Shown in pieces: positions 1 through 7,700 of a stretch of 10,415 nucleotides of DNA. Where the stretch lies: positions 5,056-15,470 of the forward strand of contig PLJQ01000140.1 of NCBI GenBank assembly GCA_003140275.1, in the 5' to 3' direction. Under the pieces are notes generated by a model. That model saw only the letters and a list, made by a program, of their open reading frames with translations, had not been told where the DNA came from and made no database searches. This DNA is from Limisphaerales bacterium. Its GTDB lineage: Bacteria; Verrucomicrobiota; Verrucomicrobiia; Limisphaerales; PALSA-1396. Every line of letters begins with the position of its first letter. Position 1 is the first letter of the stretch. The position numbers and the translations under genes were made by a program.

Positions 1-35
1 CTCTAAGCCGGAACGATGCAGTTAAACAGAACGCC

Positions 36-186
36 CGCCCTCACCCCGCCCTCTCCCCCCGGAGAGGGGGAAGCTTCGTCTGACCTCAGCAAATCCTGGC
101 GGCCTTCTACCTTCGCCGCTTCGCGCAGTCCCAGCGCGGCCCGGCAGGAACTCCCTCTCTTGGGGGAGAGGGTTAGGGTGAGGGCG
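36..186. repeat. Palindromic MITE-like element, copy 1
   Basis: About 151 bp bounded by the inverted ends CGCCCTCA (36-43) and TGAGGGCG (179-186). Just inside each end is a self-complementary hairpin: CCCTCTCC/GGAGAGGG at 49-56/61-68, and CCCTCTC/GAGAGGG in the right arm at about 152-172. The two arms are also inverted copies of each other, so the whole unit can fold as one long hairpin or as two small ones. The middle is unrelated to the middles of copies 2 and 3. No transposase is present, so it would be non-autonomous. It lies downstream of the ferredoxin gene and could stop its transcription. Confidence 0.8.
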
Positions 187-256
187 AACCCATTTTCTAC
201 TGCATGAATACGGCTAAGAGACGAACACGTCGGCGAGCCTTCAATGAGCGTTTTGT

Positions 257-499
257 TCAGGCTGCGGTGTCGCCGTTGTTGCCGATGGCCTCGACGGGGC
301 AACCTTCCATGGCTTCCTTGCAAAGCGTTTCCTGTTCCGGCGTGATCGGTTGCTTGTGAACGTACGAATAACCGCCGTCATCGCTGCGGGTAAAATTATC
401 GGGCGCCGTTTCCCGGCACAGATCGCAGTCGATGCATTGGTTATCGACGTAATATTTGCCGGCCACGTTGTCAGAATATTTATTTGCGATGTCAGCCAT
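257..499 (-). CDS. Small 4Fe-4S ferredoxin (80 aa)
   Basis: A small soluble electron carrier that binds one [4Fe-4S] cluster. The cluster ligands are visible as C22-x2-C25-x2-C28 and a distant C67 followed by Pro (GCPVEAI). The loop before C67 carries another cysteine, C60, which in related monocluster ferredoxins can pair with a fourth-position cysteine or stay free. The acidic composition is typical of ferredoxins. The reading frame opens further upstream to a TTG at 551-553, but that codon lies inside the -35 box of a good promoter, so the ATG at 497-499 is chosen; it gives the usual length of about 80 residues. There is no clear Shine-Dalgarno site. The gene is divergent from pyk and has no redox partner beside it, so its electron donor and acceptor are unknown. 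Confidence 0.9.
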   Translation of the reverse strand: MADIANKYSDNVAGKYYVDNQCIDCDLCRETAPDNFTRSDDGGYSYVHKQPITPEQETLCKEAMEGCPVEAIGNNGDTAA

Positions 500-523
500 A
501 AAGTTGGTCGTTAAGCGGGTTCC

Positions 524-553
524 AATATAGCGACCGCACGAATTGAATATCAA
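524..553 (-). promoter_or_regulatory. Sigma-70-type promoter of the ferredoxin gene
   Basis: Read on the minus strand, TTGATA (548-553) and TATATT (524-529) each match the -35 and -10 consensus at five of six positions and are 18 bp apart. Transcription would begin near 515-518, giving a leader of less than 20 nt before the ATG at 499. This supports the short ferredoxin start and excludes the upstream TTG. Confidence 0.55.
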
Positions 554-653
554 GTCTCATTTGGAAAATTCATGCTCATTGTTCCAAGGGCGGGCCTGAA
601 TTATCCTTTGTAATGCCGCGGGGGGTTACTATGCTCGCGGCCGGCACGGATCC

Positions 654-2060
654 ATGAGAAAAACCAAAATCATCGCCACACTCGGCACTGCCACCGATTC
701 ACCGGACATGATCGGCCGCCTCATTGATGCCGGCATGAACATCGCCCGTCTCAACATGTCGCACGCCACGCATGATTGGGTCCGCCGCGTGGTCCGGGAC
801 ATCCGCGCGGCCGCCACCGCCCGCAAGGTCCCGGTCGGCATCATGATCGACACGCAAGGGCCGGCCATCCGCACCGGCGATTTGCCCGCCGCGCTCGATT
901 TGAAGCCCGGCGAAAAATTCACCCTCACGGTGCGCGGCGAGCGCAGTGAAGAGCTCCATTCCGTGGATGTGAACTACGAAAATTTTGTCAACGACATCAG
1001 CGTGGGCGACATCGTCCTGCTCGATAACGGCGCAATCCAGATGAAAGTGCTCGCCAAGTCCGGCAACAAGGTTGAATGCGAAGTCCTCACGCCCGGCAAA
1101 CTCGGCAGCCGCCGCCACATTAATCTGCCCGGCGTCAAAGTCAGCCTCCCCGCTCTCACCGCGAAGGACCTTGCCGATATCGCCGTCGGGCTGGAAGTCA
1201 GCGTCGATTACATCGCGCTTTCGTTCGTTCGTGAAGCCAAAGACATTCATCAACTCAAGGCCATCGTCGAGCACGCCCGGCCGCGCCCGCTCATCGTCGC
1301 GAAAATCGAAGATCAGCAAGCGGTCAAGAACCTCCACGAGATCATCCACGAGGCCGATGCCGTCATGGTCGCGCGCGGCGATCTTGGCATCGAAATTCCT
1401 TACGAAGAACTGCCCATCGTCCAGCGCAAGATTGTCAAAACCTGCCTGCGCGTTGGCCGGCCAGTCATTGTCGCCACGCACATGCTCGAAAGCATGATTG
1501 AAAATCCGATGCCCACGCGCGCCGAAATCACCGATGTCGCCAACGCCGTTTTCGAGCAGGCCGACGCCATCATGCTGAGCGGTGAAACCACCGTGGGCAA
1601 ATATCCGCTGCAATGCGTCGGCGTCTTCGACCGCATCGCCCAACGCATCGAACGCAGCGGGGGCGCGAATTTCCAGGAACGCGCCGAACTCACCAGCCCG
1701 CGTCAGAAACTGGTCAAGAGCGCGGTCGTTATGGCCGAGGAATTGCAGGCCGACGCCATTCTCGTCTTCACCATCCGCGGCAACATGGCGCGTCACACCG
1801 CGTGGATGCGCCCGCGCCATTCGCCGATTTACGCGGTCTGCGAAACCCAGGCCGTGGCGGATTCGCTGACCATCAACTGGGGCGTCACGTCGATCGTGAT
1901 TCCATTCGACCACGCCGATCCGGAGAAAACAATTTCACTGGCATTGGAAACGTTGACCGCCAAAGGACTGCTGGAAAAAGGGAAGACGACGGTCGTCATC
2001 AGCGCCATTGCCGCCGGTGAACAAATGGTTGATGCCGTCCAAATGCGGGTGGTGACTTGA
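654..2060 (+). CDS. pyk: Pyruvate kinase
   Basis: Catalyses phosphoenolpyruvate + ADP to pyruvate + ATP, the last step of glycolysis, in the cytosol. At 468 residues it has the normal bacterial length and all three domains: the A barrel, the B lid (about 70-165) and a C-terminal domain (about 345-468). Visible active-site residues are R32, N34 and S36 (RLNMSH), D66-T67, the catalytic K217 and metal ligand E219 (AKIED), R241-G-D243 (ARGDLGIEIP), and the long conserved block around 278-325 (VIVATHMLESM, PTRAEITDVANAV, MLSGET). An oddity is A71 in DTQGPAIRTG, where most enzymes have Glu and some have Lys. No good Shine-Dalgarno site precedes the ATG. An eight-codon frame beginning at 631 ends in a TGA that overlaps this start. 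A weak promoter is possible (TTGTTC 579-584, TATCCT 602-607). It is transcribed divergently from the ferredoxin gene. Confidence 0.97.
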   Translation: MRKTKIIATLGTATDSPDMIGRLIDAGMNIARLNMSHATHDWVRRVVRDIRAAATARKVPVGIMIDTQGPAIRTGDLPAALDLKPGEKFTLTVRGERSEELHSVDVNYENFVNDISVGDIVLLDNGAIQMKVLAKSGNKVECEVLTPGKLGSRRHINLPGVKVSLPALTAKDLADIAVGLEVSVDYIALSFVREAKDIHQLKAIVEHARPRPLIVAKIEDQQAVKNLHEIIHEADAVMVARGDLGIEIPYEELPIVQRKIVKTCLRVGRPVIVATHMLESMIENPMPTRAEITDVANAVFEQADAIMLSGETTVGKYPLQCVGVFDRIAQRIERSGGANFQERAELTSPRQKLVKSAVVMAEELQADAILVFTIRGNMARHTAWMRPRHSPIYAVCETQAVADSLTINWGVTSIVIPFDHADPEKTISLALETLTAKGLLEKGKTTVVISAIAAGEQMVDAVQMRVVT

Positions 2061-2161
2061 ATGAAAGAGACGGCCACTACGTGACGGAGAAGTGCTGGGT
2101 AGTGAACTAATTTTGATGTTCGCCTGCCTTTCCGAGAAACTTAAAGGTTAGTCGCGCAATT

Positions 2162-2310
2162 CCTCATCCCAGCCTTCTCCCCACGGAGAAGGAGAATCGT
2201 TGGCCATCTCCTTGAAAATTCGCGCGACTGGACTTGCCGGACGGTCAATCGCAAAACCAAGAACGGTCGGCGGCTGTTCCTTCTCCCCGGGGGAGAAGGT
2301 CAGGATGAGG
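2162..2310. repeat. Palindromic MITE-like element, copy 2
   Basis: Second copy of the element family, about 149 bp. The ends are CCTCATCC (2162-2169) and GGATGAGG (2303-2310); the outermost bases of the left end have decayed, while the right end continues as GCGAG. Its inner hairpins are CCTTCTCC/GGAGAAGG at 2173-2180/2185-2192 and CCTTCTCCC/GGGAGAAGG between 2279 and 2299. Both use the CCTT/AAGG form, in contrast to the CCCT/AGGG form in copy 1. It lies about 100 nt downstream of pyk. Confidence 0.75.
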
Positions 2311-2573
2311 GCGAGTCAACGACTGACTCACCTCTTGGGCGCAGCGACTGACCGCTGCCTGAAGCGGGAGGTGCGGTAAAGATTTTTCTACGTTCGTCAC
2401 CGTCGTTTCGGTGGCCTCTTCCCTGATTCTGGCTGGTCGCACCCCATCGTCCCGGGGATTCACCGGGGGCTTTCTCCACACGTTCACCGGGCGCACGACG
2501 CTGACACGCCCCGATTGTGAGCGGCAGCGCGCGGGTTTAGTGTCTCCCATTGAAAGACATCGAAGGAGACGCA
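2311..2573. other. Non-coding spacer, nothing recognised
   Basis: Between repeat copy 2 and the small gene at 2574. Both strands hold open frames, but they run through repeat sequence or lack start sites and recognisable domains. The only functional signal seen is the ribosome-binding site at its 3' end. A weak promoter could be formed by TTGTGA (2515-2520) and TTTAGT (2536-2541), but the 15-bp spacing is short. Confidence 0.5.
2563..2568 (+). promoter_or_regulatory. Strong Shine-Dalgarno site, sets start of the small gene
   Basis: AAGGAG lies five bases before the ATG at 2574. It is the only near-perfect Shine-Dalgarno site noticed before a gene in this window, and it picks the ATG over the in-frame TTG at 2550. 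Confidence 0.65.
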
Positions 2574-2774
2574 ATGAAAAACAATCAATTCGGCAATCAG
2601 AAAGGAACCTTCATTCATTTTCTTTCCCGATTGGGGGACATCCTTTTTTTTGGTTCGAAAAAAAAGGAGAGAAAATTCTGCCCGCGCGTTCTTCCGATGC
2701 GCGCCGATAAGCCGCGCCGTTCTTTTCGCAAAACCACCATTGAAAGTGTTACCGGCGGCCACGTTCACAAATGA
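2574..2774 (+). CDS. Small basic protein of unknown function (66 aa)
   Basis: Not recognised. The best evidence for a gene is the AAGGAG site with ideal spacing before the ATG. The product is strongly basic: an N-terminal part rich in Asn/Gln and Phe (residues 1-28), a KKKERK cluster near residues 29-34, and a basic tail with repeated Arg/Lys and a His-containing end (GGHVHK). It has one cysteine, no signal peptide and no clear membrane helix. The codons for FFGSKKK form an 11-bp T8/A8 inverted repeat, unusual inside a coding sequence and a possible site of slippage. A nucleic-acid-binding role would fit the charge but is only a guess. It could instead be a spurious frame over a regulatory RNA. 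Confidence 0.5.
   Translation: MKNNQFGNQKGTFIHFLSRLGDILFFGSKKKERKFCPRVLPMRADKPRRSFRKTTIESVTGGHVHK
2641..2668. repeat. Perfect 11-bp inverted repeat with T8 and A8 runs
   Basis: TCC plus eight T (2641-2651) pairs perfectly with eight A plus GGA (2658-2668) around the six-base loop GGTTCG. It sits in the middle of the 66-codon frame. It could form a hairpin in RNA or be a slippery homopolymer site. Its stem is mostly A-T and it has no T-tail, so it is not a standard terminator. Confidence 0.7.
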
Positions 2775-2777
2775 AAA

Positions 2778-2796
2778 TCGTCGGCAAAGCCGGCGA
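2778..2796 (+). terminator. Possible weak terminator hairpin after the small gene
   Basis: TCGTCGGC (2778-2785) and GCCGGCGA (2789-2796) pair over 8 bp with one G-U pair and an AAA loop, starting four bases after the stop codon at 2774. The following sequence (ATCATTTTGT) is only partly T-rich, so termination would be modest. Confidence 0.35.
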
Positions 2797-2823
2797 TAGA
2801 ATCATTTTGTAGGTCGGCAACCT

Positions 2824-2883
2824 TCACGAGCGGGCTTTTTGCAGCTCGACAGTTTTGGGTTCACGAAGTATGTAGGTCTTCAT
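2824..2883 (-). other. Possible short ORF or gene remnant (19 codons)
   Basis: On the minus strand an ATG at 2881-2883 opens a 19-codon frame reading MKTYILREPKTVELQKARS. This resembles the first strand of zinc-type alcohol dehydrogenases (MKxxVLxEPxxVEL) but stops before any diagnostic residue. The frame is also open upstream to an ATG at 3006. There is no strong ribosome-binding site. It may be the decayed start of a lost gene, a tiny peptide gene, or chance. Confidence 0.2.
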
Positions 2884-3042
2884 GGTGTTTGCTCTTCGTT
2901 CATTGCTGGTTTGGAGCGCAGATTCCACAACTTCCGGTTCGGCATCCCGTTCCACGGGTCGCAACCCACGCTTACTCCGGAGAGCAGACACCGCTTTCGC
3001 TTTCATCGAAAGCCATACTGACTAGGCCGCATTACACACCAT

Positions 3043-3969
3043 ATGAAAAAATCCCTCCGTATTTTTAATCATTCTTTTGTTCTCCTTGGAATATTTGTTG
3101 TGCTTGTGGCGGACGATTTTTTCGCACAAGCAGAAATGAATTCAGTGACGGCAATAGACAAGACATTTCTTAAAACTAATGGCGATACTGTGATCATCGG
3201 CAATATCCAAATAAAAACCAACTCTCCCTTGAACACGGACAAGTCCAAGAAATATACGCGGCGTGATGACGAATTGATGAAAATTTACAGTTCAGATGTG
3301 TCCAACGCAACCGACTTGTTGGTTGAAGGCGCGTGGGGGCTTATCAAAGATGACCCAGATCGTGCAAATGGTTATCAAGATATAGTGATTGCGATTGAAG
3401 GATATGTATATGATGGCAAACTGGCCAAGTCACGGGCACTGGCGAAGGAATTGATTGCCAGCACCGCGCCTGAAAAATACAAGCTGTGGACGAAAGGTTT
3501 TTTGAACCGGCTCGACTCGCACAGCAAGCCCGTGTCCCTGCAATTTACGGCGGTAGATGGCCGTGAAGTGGATTTGGCCAAAATAAAGGGAAAAGTGGTA
3601 TTGGTGGATTTCTGGGCTACATGGTGTGGGCCTTGCGTGAAGGAGTTGCCCAGAGTGAAGAAGGCATACGACAAATTTCGTGGACAAGGTTTTGAAGTGA
3701 TTGGAATCAGTTGCGACACTGACAAAAGGAAGTTAGAAGATTACGTTAAGCAGCATGGTTTTTCATGGCCGCAGTATTTTGACGGTCAGCGGCAGGATGA
3801 TAACAAATTCACTGTGGAATTTGGCATTGATGGAATCCCGCATATGTTTCTGGTGGACAAGAAGGGGTTTTTGCGTTTTGACAATGTGCGCGCAAGTGAT
3901 AAATACCACCCCAAAGGTGACACAACCAGTTTTGAAGAAAAGATTACCAAGTTGTTGGCAGAAAAATGA
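3043..3969 (+). CDS. Exported TlpA/ResA-like thioredoxin-fold protein (308 aa)
   Basis: A thiol-disulfide oxidoreductase predicted to work outside the cytoplasm. Residues 1-30 look like a Sec signal peptide: basic start (MKK, R6), hydrophobic core 12-23, and AQA before a likely cut after A30. Residues 50-160 form a mostly helical region without a recognised family. Residues 165-308 are a TlpA-like domain with the redox motif W194-C195-G-P-C198 (FWATWCGPC), the cis-proline at P266 (GIPHMFLVD), and the later GFLRF strand. Such proteins usually reduce disulfides in c-type cytochrome precursors or other exported proteins; no cytochrome-maturation gene is nearby, so the substrate is unknown. GC is low: four 60-nt rows counted by hand total 101 of 240 G+C (42%), against 38 of 60 in one pyk row. 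No Shine-Dalgarno site is seen before the ATG. A terminator hairpin follows. Confidence 0.9.
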   Translation: MKKSLRIFNHSFVLLGIFVVLVADDFFAQAEMNSVTAIDKTFLKTNGDTVIIGNIQIKTNSPLNTDKSKKYTRRDDELMKIYSSDVSNATDLLVEGAWGLIKDDPDRANGYQDIVIAIEGYVYDGKLAKSRALAKELIASTAPEKYKLWTKGFLNRLDSHSKPVSLQFTAVDGREVDLAKIKGKVVLVDFWATWCGPCVKELPRVKKAYDKFRGQGFEVIGISCDTDKRKLEDYVKQHGFSWPQYFDGQRQDDNKFTVEFGIDGIPHMFLVDKKGFLRFDNVRASDKYHPKGDTTSFEEKITKLLAEK

Positions 3970-4137
3970 AGTTTGTATATGCAAGCCATGCTGCCTAACA
4001 CCTCTTGAGAAACAAACTCTACAAGTTATTGATAAACAACGACGGTCGCCGATCTTGTTTCTCGCGTCATTGCCCCAACCAAAGGGTGGTTAGTGTGCTA
4101 TTAAGCCCGGACGGTCAATAGGCAAAATGGTGCCTTC

Positions 4138-4163
4138 CCGGAAAAGTTTTCTTTTCCGGTTTT
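4138..4163 (+). terminator. Hairpin terminator downstream of the thioredoxin gene
   Basis: CCGGAAAAG (4138-4146) and CTTTTCCGG (4151-4159) form a perfect 9-bp stem with a TTTT loop, followed directly by TTTT and then GGGTTTG. It lies about 170 nt after the stop at 3969. The T-tract is short, so efficiency is uncertain. The stretch between the stop and the hairpin holds nothing recognisable. Confidence 0.5.
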
Positions 4164-4210
4164 GGGTTTGCAGAACGGGTGCTCCATCTTAATTTCGCTT
4201 GCCAGCTCGA

Positions 4211-4386
4211 ACGCTTGGGCGTCCGGCTAAACATTTATCACGTGCTACGTGACCTATCCGGATTCCATCGTTCCGGTCAGAGTGCGCTGCCTTTGCAGTT
4301 ATCACGCAACCGCCTAGCCAGGGCGGCGATCGAACGTACACCCTCCGCAGTAGCACTGCTACGGAGAGCGGACCGCGGGCCGGTCC
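4211..4386. other. Cluster of six stem-loops, candidate structured RNA
   Basis: Six short hairpins are packed into 176 nt: 4211-4222 (ACGC/GCGT), 4238-4252 (TCACGT/ACGTGA, loop GCT), 4258-4276 (CCGGA/TCCGG), 4310-4326 (CCGCC/GGCGG), 4343-4366 (CTCC + GTAGC / GCTAC + GGAG, with a GCA bulge) and 4370-4386 (GGACCG/CGGTCC). The cluster lies between a terminator and repeat copy 3. No convincing gene covers it; the 81-codon frame starting at 4179 has no ATG start or known domain. No known RNA family was recognised (not tRNA, 6S, tmRNA or RNase P). Short GC-rich hairpins also arise by chance. Confidence 0.25.
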
Positions 4387-4442
4387 AGAAACACTTTTCA
4401 GTTAACCCAAACGCTTTCCATTAAAGTTGATAGTAGGTTTAA

Positions 4443-4603
4443 CGCTCGCCCTCATCCCGGCCTTCTCCCCCTGGGAGAAGGAGAAGCGTTCGCCGTCTCA
4501 CGCGAAAACCTGCGACCGGGTTGGTCGAGTGGCCATCGAGTAATCAGGGACGGACAAAGTCTGTTCCCTCTCCTGGGGGAGAGGGTCAGGGTGAGGGCGA
4601 GCG
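4443..4603. repeat. Palindromic MITE-like element, copy 3
   Basis: Best preserved copy, 161 bp, with perfect 12-bp terminal inverted repeats CGCTCGCCCTCA (4443-4454) and TGAGGGCGAGCG (4592-4603). The left inner hairpin is CCTTCTCCC/GGGAGAAGG (4461-4481) and the right one is CCCTCTCC/GGAGAGGG (4566-4585), so this copy carries one arm of each sequence form. No target-site duplication is evident in the flanks. It lies 133 nt upstream of addA, which may therefore have its promoter in 4604-4736. Confidence 0.8.
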
Positions 4604-4736
4604 TGGCACACTCTTCTAGCCCCGCTCTTCAACTCCTTGGCTCCACTCAAAACGGCGATGCACCAAAAAAACTATTGGAATTGAACCGGTTGATTCACCT
4701 ACATTTTCCGTTTGCGAATCGGAACACCCAACGCTC

Positions 4737-7700
4737 ATGAGTTTCACTTCCGCCCAACAACGAGCCATCGATGCTGAAGGCAACGTGCTGGTCGAAGCCG
4801 GCGCCGGCGCCGGCAAGACGAGCACCCTGGTGGCGCGTTGCCTCAAGCGGGTGCTGGACGAAAGCAATCCGGTGTCGCTCGACCAGATTCTCATGGTCAC
4901 GTTCACCGAAGCCGCCGCCGCCGAGATGCGGAAACGAATTCGTGAAGCACTGGGACAAATATCCGCCGAACAACCCGCCAACGAACGACTGGCCGAACAA
5001 CTCGCTCTCCTTGACTCCGCCAAAATCTGCACACTCCACAGTTTTTGCCTCCAACTGGTGCGCGAACATTTTTATGAACTCGAACTGGATCCGCAGTTGA
5101 CCGTCCTGGACGAAGCCCAGTCGCAATTGCTCGCCGCGGAAACCCTCGACACCCTCTTGCAGCGACATTATGCCGGGGAAACCCCCAATGCCGGGGCGGT
5201 CCAGCAACTGATTCTCACGCAGGCTCGCGGCTGGGACAGCGCCCTACGCGAACTCGTGCTGCGCGTGCATGAATACACGCAAACCCGGGCTGATCCCGAA
5301 GATTGGTTTCAGTGCCGGCTCGTCTCGTTCAGCCAACTCAAACCCGACGAATGGGAAATCTGGTTATTGCAGGGAGTGGCGGAGTGGCGGAGAACGTGGC
5401 TGGAAACTTTGCAAACCGTCCCGCCGGAAAACGTCAACGCCCAACAATGCCGGGCCGCACTGAGCCGTCTGCCGGACAACGCCAGCCGCGCTCAAGCCGC
5501 GCCCATCCTGGCGGAGATTCTTTCCGCCGACGACAATTGGCCGGCCAGGAAAAAGACCGAATTCCGCGCGCCCCTGAAAGCCTTGTTCGCCGACGCGGAA
5601 TTCCTTCAATCGTTGGTGGAACTGGACGGCGATCGTGATCCACTGCTGGAGGATTGGAATTGGGTGCGGCCACACATGACGACGTTGTTGGAACTGGCGC
5701 AGGAGTTTTCCAAATCTTTCGCCGGAGCCAAGCGCGAGTCGGGCGCGCTGGACTTCCACGATCTGGAACAGTTCACGCTGCGTCTGTTGTGGGACACTAA
5801 AGCCAGCCGCCCAACGTCCACCGCGGCAAGCTGGCGCGACAAACTGCGGCTGGTGTTCGTGGACGAATACCAGGACATCAACGCCGCGCAGGACAAAATC
5901 ATTGAATGTTTGGGCCGCGAGGGGGCGGCGGCCAATCGGTTTCTGGTGGGCGACGTGAAGCAAAGCATCTACCGCTTTCGGCTGGCCGACCCGCATATTT
6001 TTCAGCAGTACACCAAGGAGTGGAATACGAACCGTACGACGAGCCAGGTCCTTCCGCTCACCGATAATTTCCGCAGTCACGAAGCGATCTTGAATTTTGT
6101 CAACGCCCTGTTCACCTCGCTGATGCGGTCTGAAGCGGGAGGCGTGGATTACGACGAGCGGGCACGGTTGCGGTTTGGCGCGCCCGACGAACGCAAAGCA
6201 CTGGCCGCCACGGTTGATTCCGGGCCGCGCGTCGAGTTGCTGCTCAGGCTGACCGGCAGGGAAGAACCGGACCACGAGAACGAGCCGGAGAACGACTCCG
6301 CCCGGATGGACGATCTCGCCGACCTTTCCAACGCTGAAATGGAGGCGCGTTTGATCGCCCTGCGCTTGCGTGACTTGAAAGAAAACTCATTCCAGATTTG
6401 GGACCGCCAACACAAAACACACCGGGCGGTTGAATGGCGCGACATGGTGGTCCTGCTCCGGTCACCCCGGAACAAAGCCGAAAGTTTCGCCAAGGTGTTT
6501 GCGCAACTCGACGTTCCGTTGGAGGCGGAACGCGGCGGCTTTTTCGGGACGACGGAAGTTTCCGATCTGCTCAGCCTGCAGCTGCTGCTCGACAATCCTT
6601 TGCGAGATGTGCCGGCGCTGGCGGTTTTGCGGTCGCCTTTGGTTGGTTTATCGCTCGATGAACTGGCGGCGATCCGCCTGGCCCAGCCGGATGAGCGGTT
6701 TTGGACCGCGCTGGAACGGTTTCATCGCGACATTTCAGATCTCAAATCCCAATTTACAAACAGCCCGATCGCGAACGTCGCTGAACAGGCGTGGCCGAAG
6801 GTGGATGGGTTCGTAAATTCATTTCGCGCGTGGCGGCGGCTGGCACGCCAGGGGGCGCTGTCGCATTGCCTCGAAACCGTGCTGGATGAAACGCATTACG
6901 AGGACTGGTTGCGGGCGCAGCCGCGCGGCGAACCGAAGCGCGCGAATGTGCAGCGGTTGCTGGCCATGACGCGGCAGTTCGATCAGTTTCAGCGCCAGGG
7001 ATTGTTTCGCTTTTTGAAATTCGTCGAAGCGCAACAGCGGACTGGAGAGGACCGCGAACCGGCCACAGTCGAAACGGGCGACGCAGTTCGTTTGATGAGC
7101 ATCCACAAAAGCAAAGGGCTGGAGTTTCCATTGGTGGTGGTCGCCGGACTGGGAGCGCGATTTAATCGGTCCGATCTTCGCGGCGATATTTTGCTGGATG
7201 AGGAATATGGACTTTGTCCGCACGTGCAGCCGCCGGAGAGCGAGCAGCGGTATCAAAGCCTGCCGTACTGGCTGGCGAGTAAACGCCAAAAACGGGAAAT
7301 GATGGGCGAAGAACTCCGACTGCTTTATGTGGCGATGACCCGCGCCTGTGACAAATTGATTCTGGCCGGCACCGCGACTCGCAAGTGCGCCGGGACGAAC
7401 TGGTCAAGCGAACCCCCCACCCGCTTGACCACACAACAAATCCTGGCCGCCAACCAATATCTCGACTGGATTGGGCCGCTCTTGCCCCGGTTGGCCGGAA
7501 ACAGAGACTGGCTTACCGAAACGAGCGGACAAAGTCAGTTGTTGACCTGGCGGGTGGTCGATTCCGAAGACCTGGCGTCACCGGATAAAAAATCCGAAGC
7601 TCAGGCAAGCGCCGTTGCGCCGGTGGATGCGATGTCGCTGGACGCCTTACGGACACGACTGGCGTGGCAGTATCCCCACCTTGTTGCGGCAAAGCAGCCG

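Noticed and set aside
3..323. 106-codon minus-strand frame and a 63-codon plus-strand frame (16-207) near the left edge
   Set aside because: Both are read through the palindromic repeat; the minus one also overlaps the ferredoxin gene in another frame.
699..1913. 404-codon minus-strand frame inside pyk
   Set aside because: It is the antisense shadow of a GC-rich gene; the plus strand shows every pyruvate kinase motif and the minus product shows no domain.
2237..4119. 13-base match CCGGACGGTCAAT at 2237-2249 and 4107-4119, both followed closely by GCAAAA
   Set aside because: A match of this length is near chance level for a 10-kb GC-rich window. It may be a small dispersed repeat but cannot be supported from two copies.
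4290..4390. Minus-strand GTTCGAT near 4329-4335 resembling a tRNA T-loop
   Set aside because: The flanking bases do not pair as a T-stem, and no acceptor stem or anticodon arm fits.
4179..4424. 81-codon plus-strand frame in the gap before addA
   Set aside because: It lacks an ATG start, a ribosome-binding site and any known domain, and it overlaps the stem-loop cluster.
4675..4705. Possible addA promoter boxes TTGGAA (4675-4680) and TACATT (4700-4705)
   Set aside because: The matches are weak and the 19-bp spacing is long; other poor pairs exist in the same interval.
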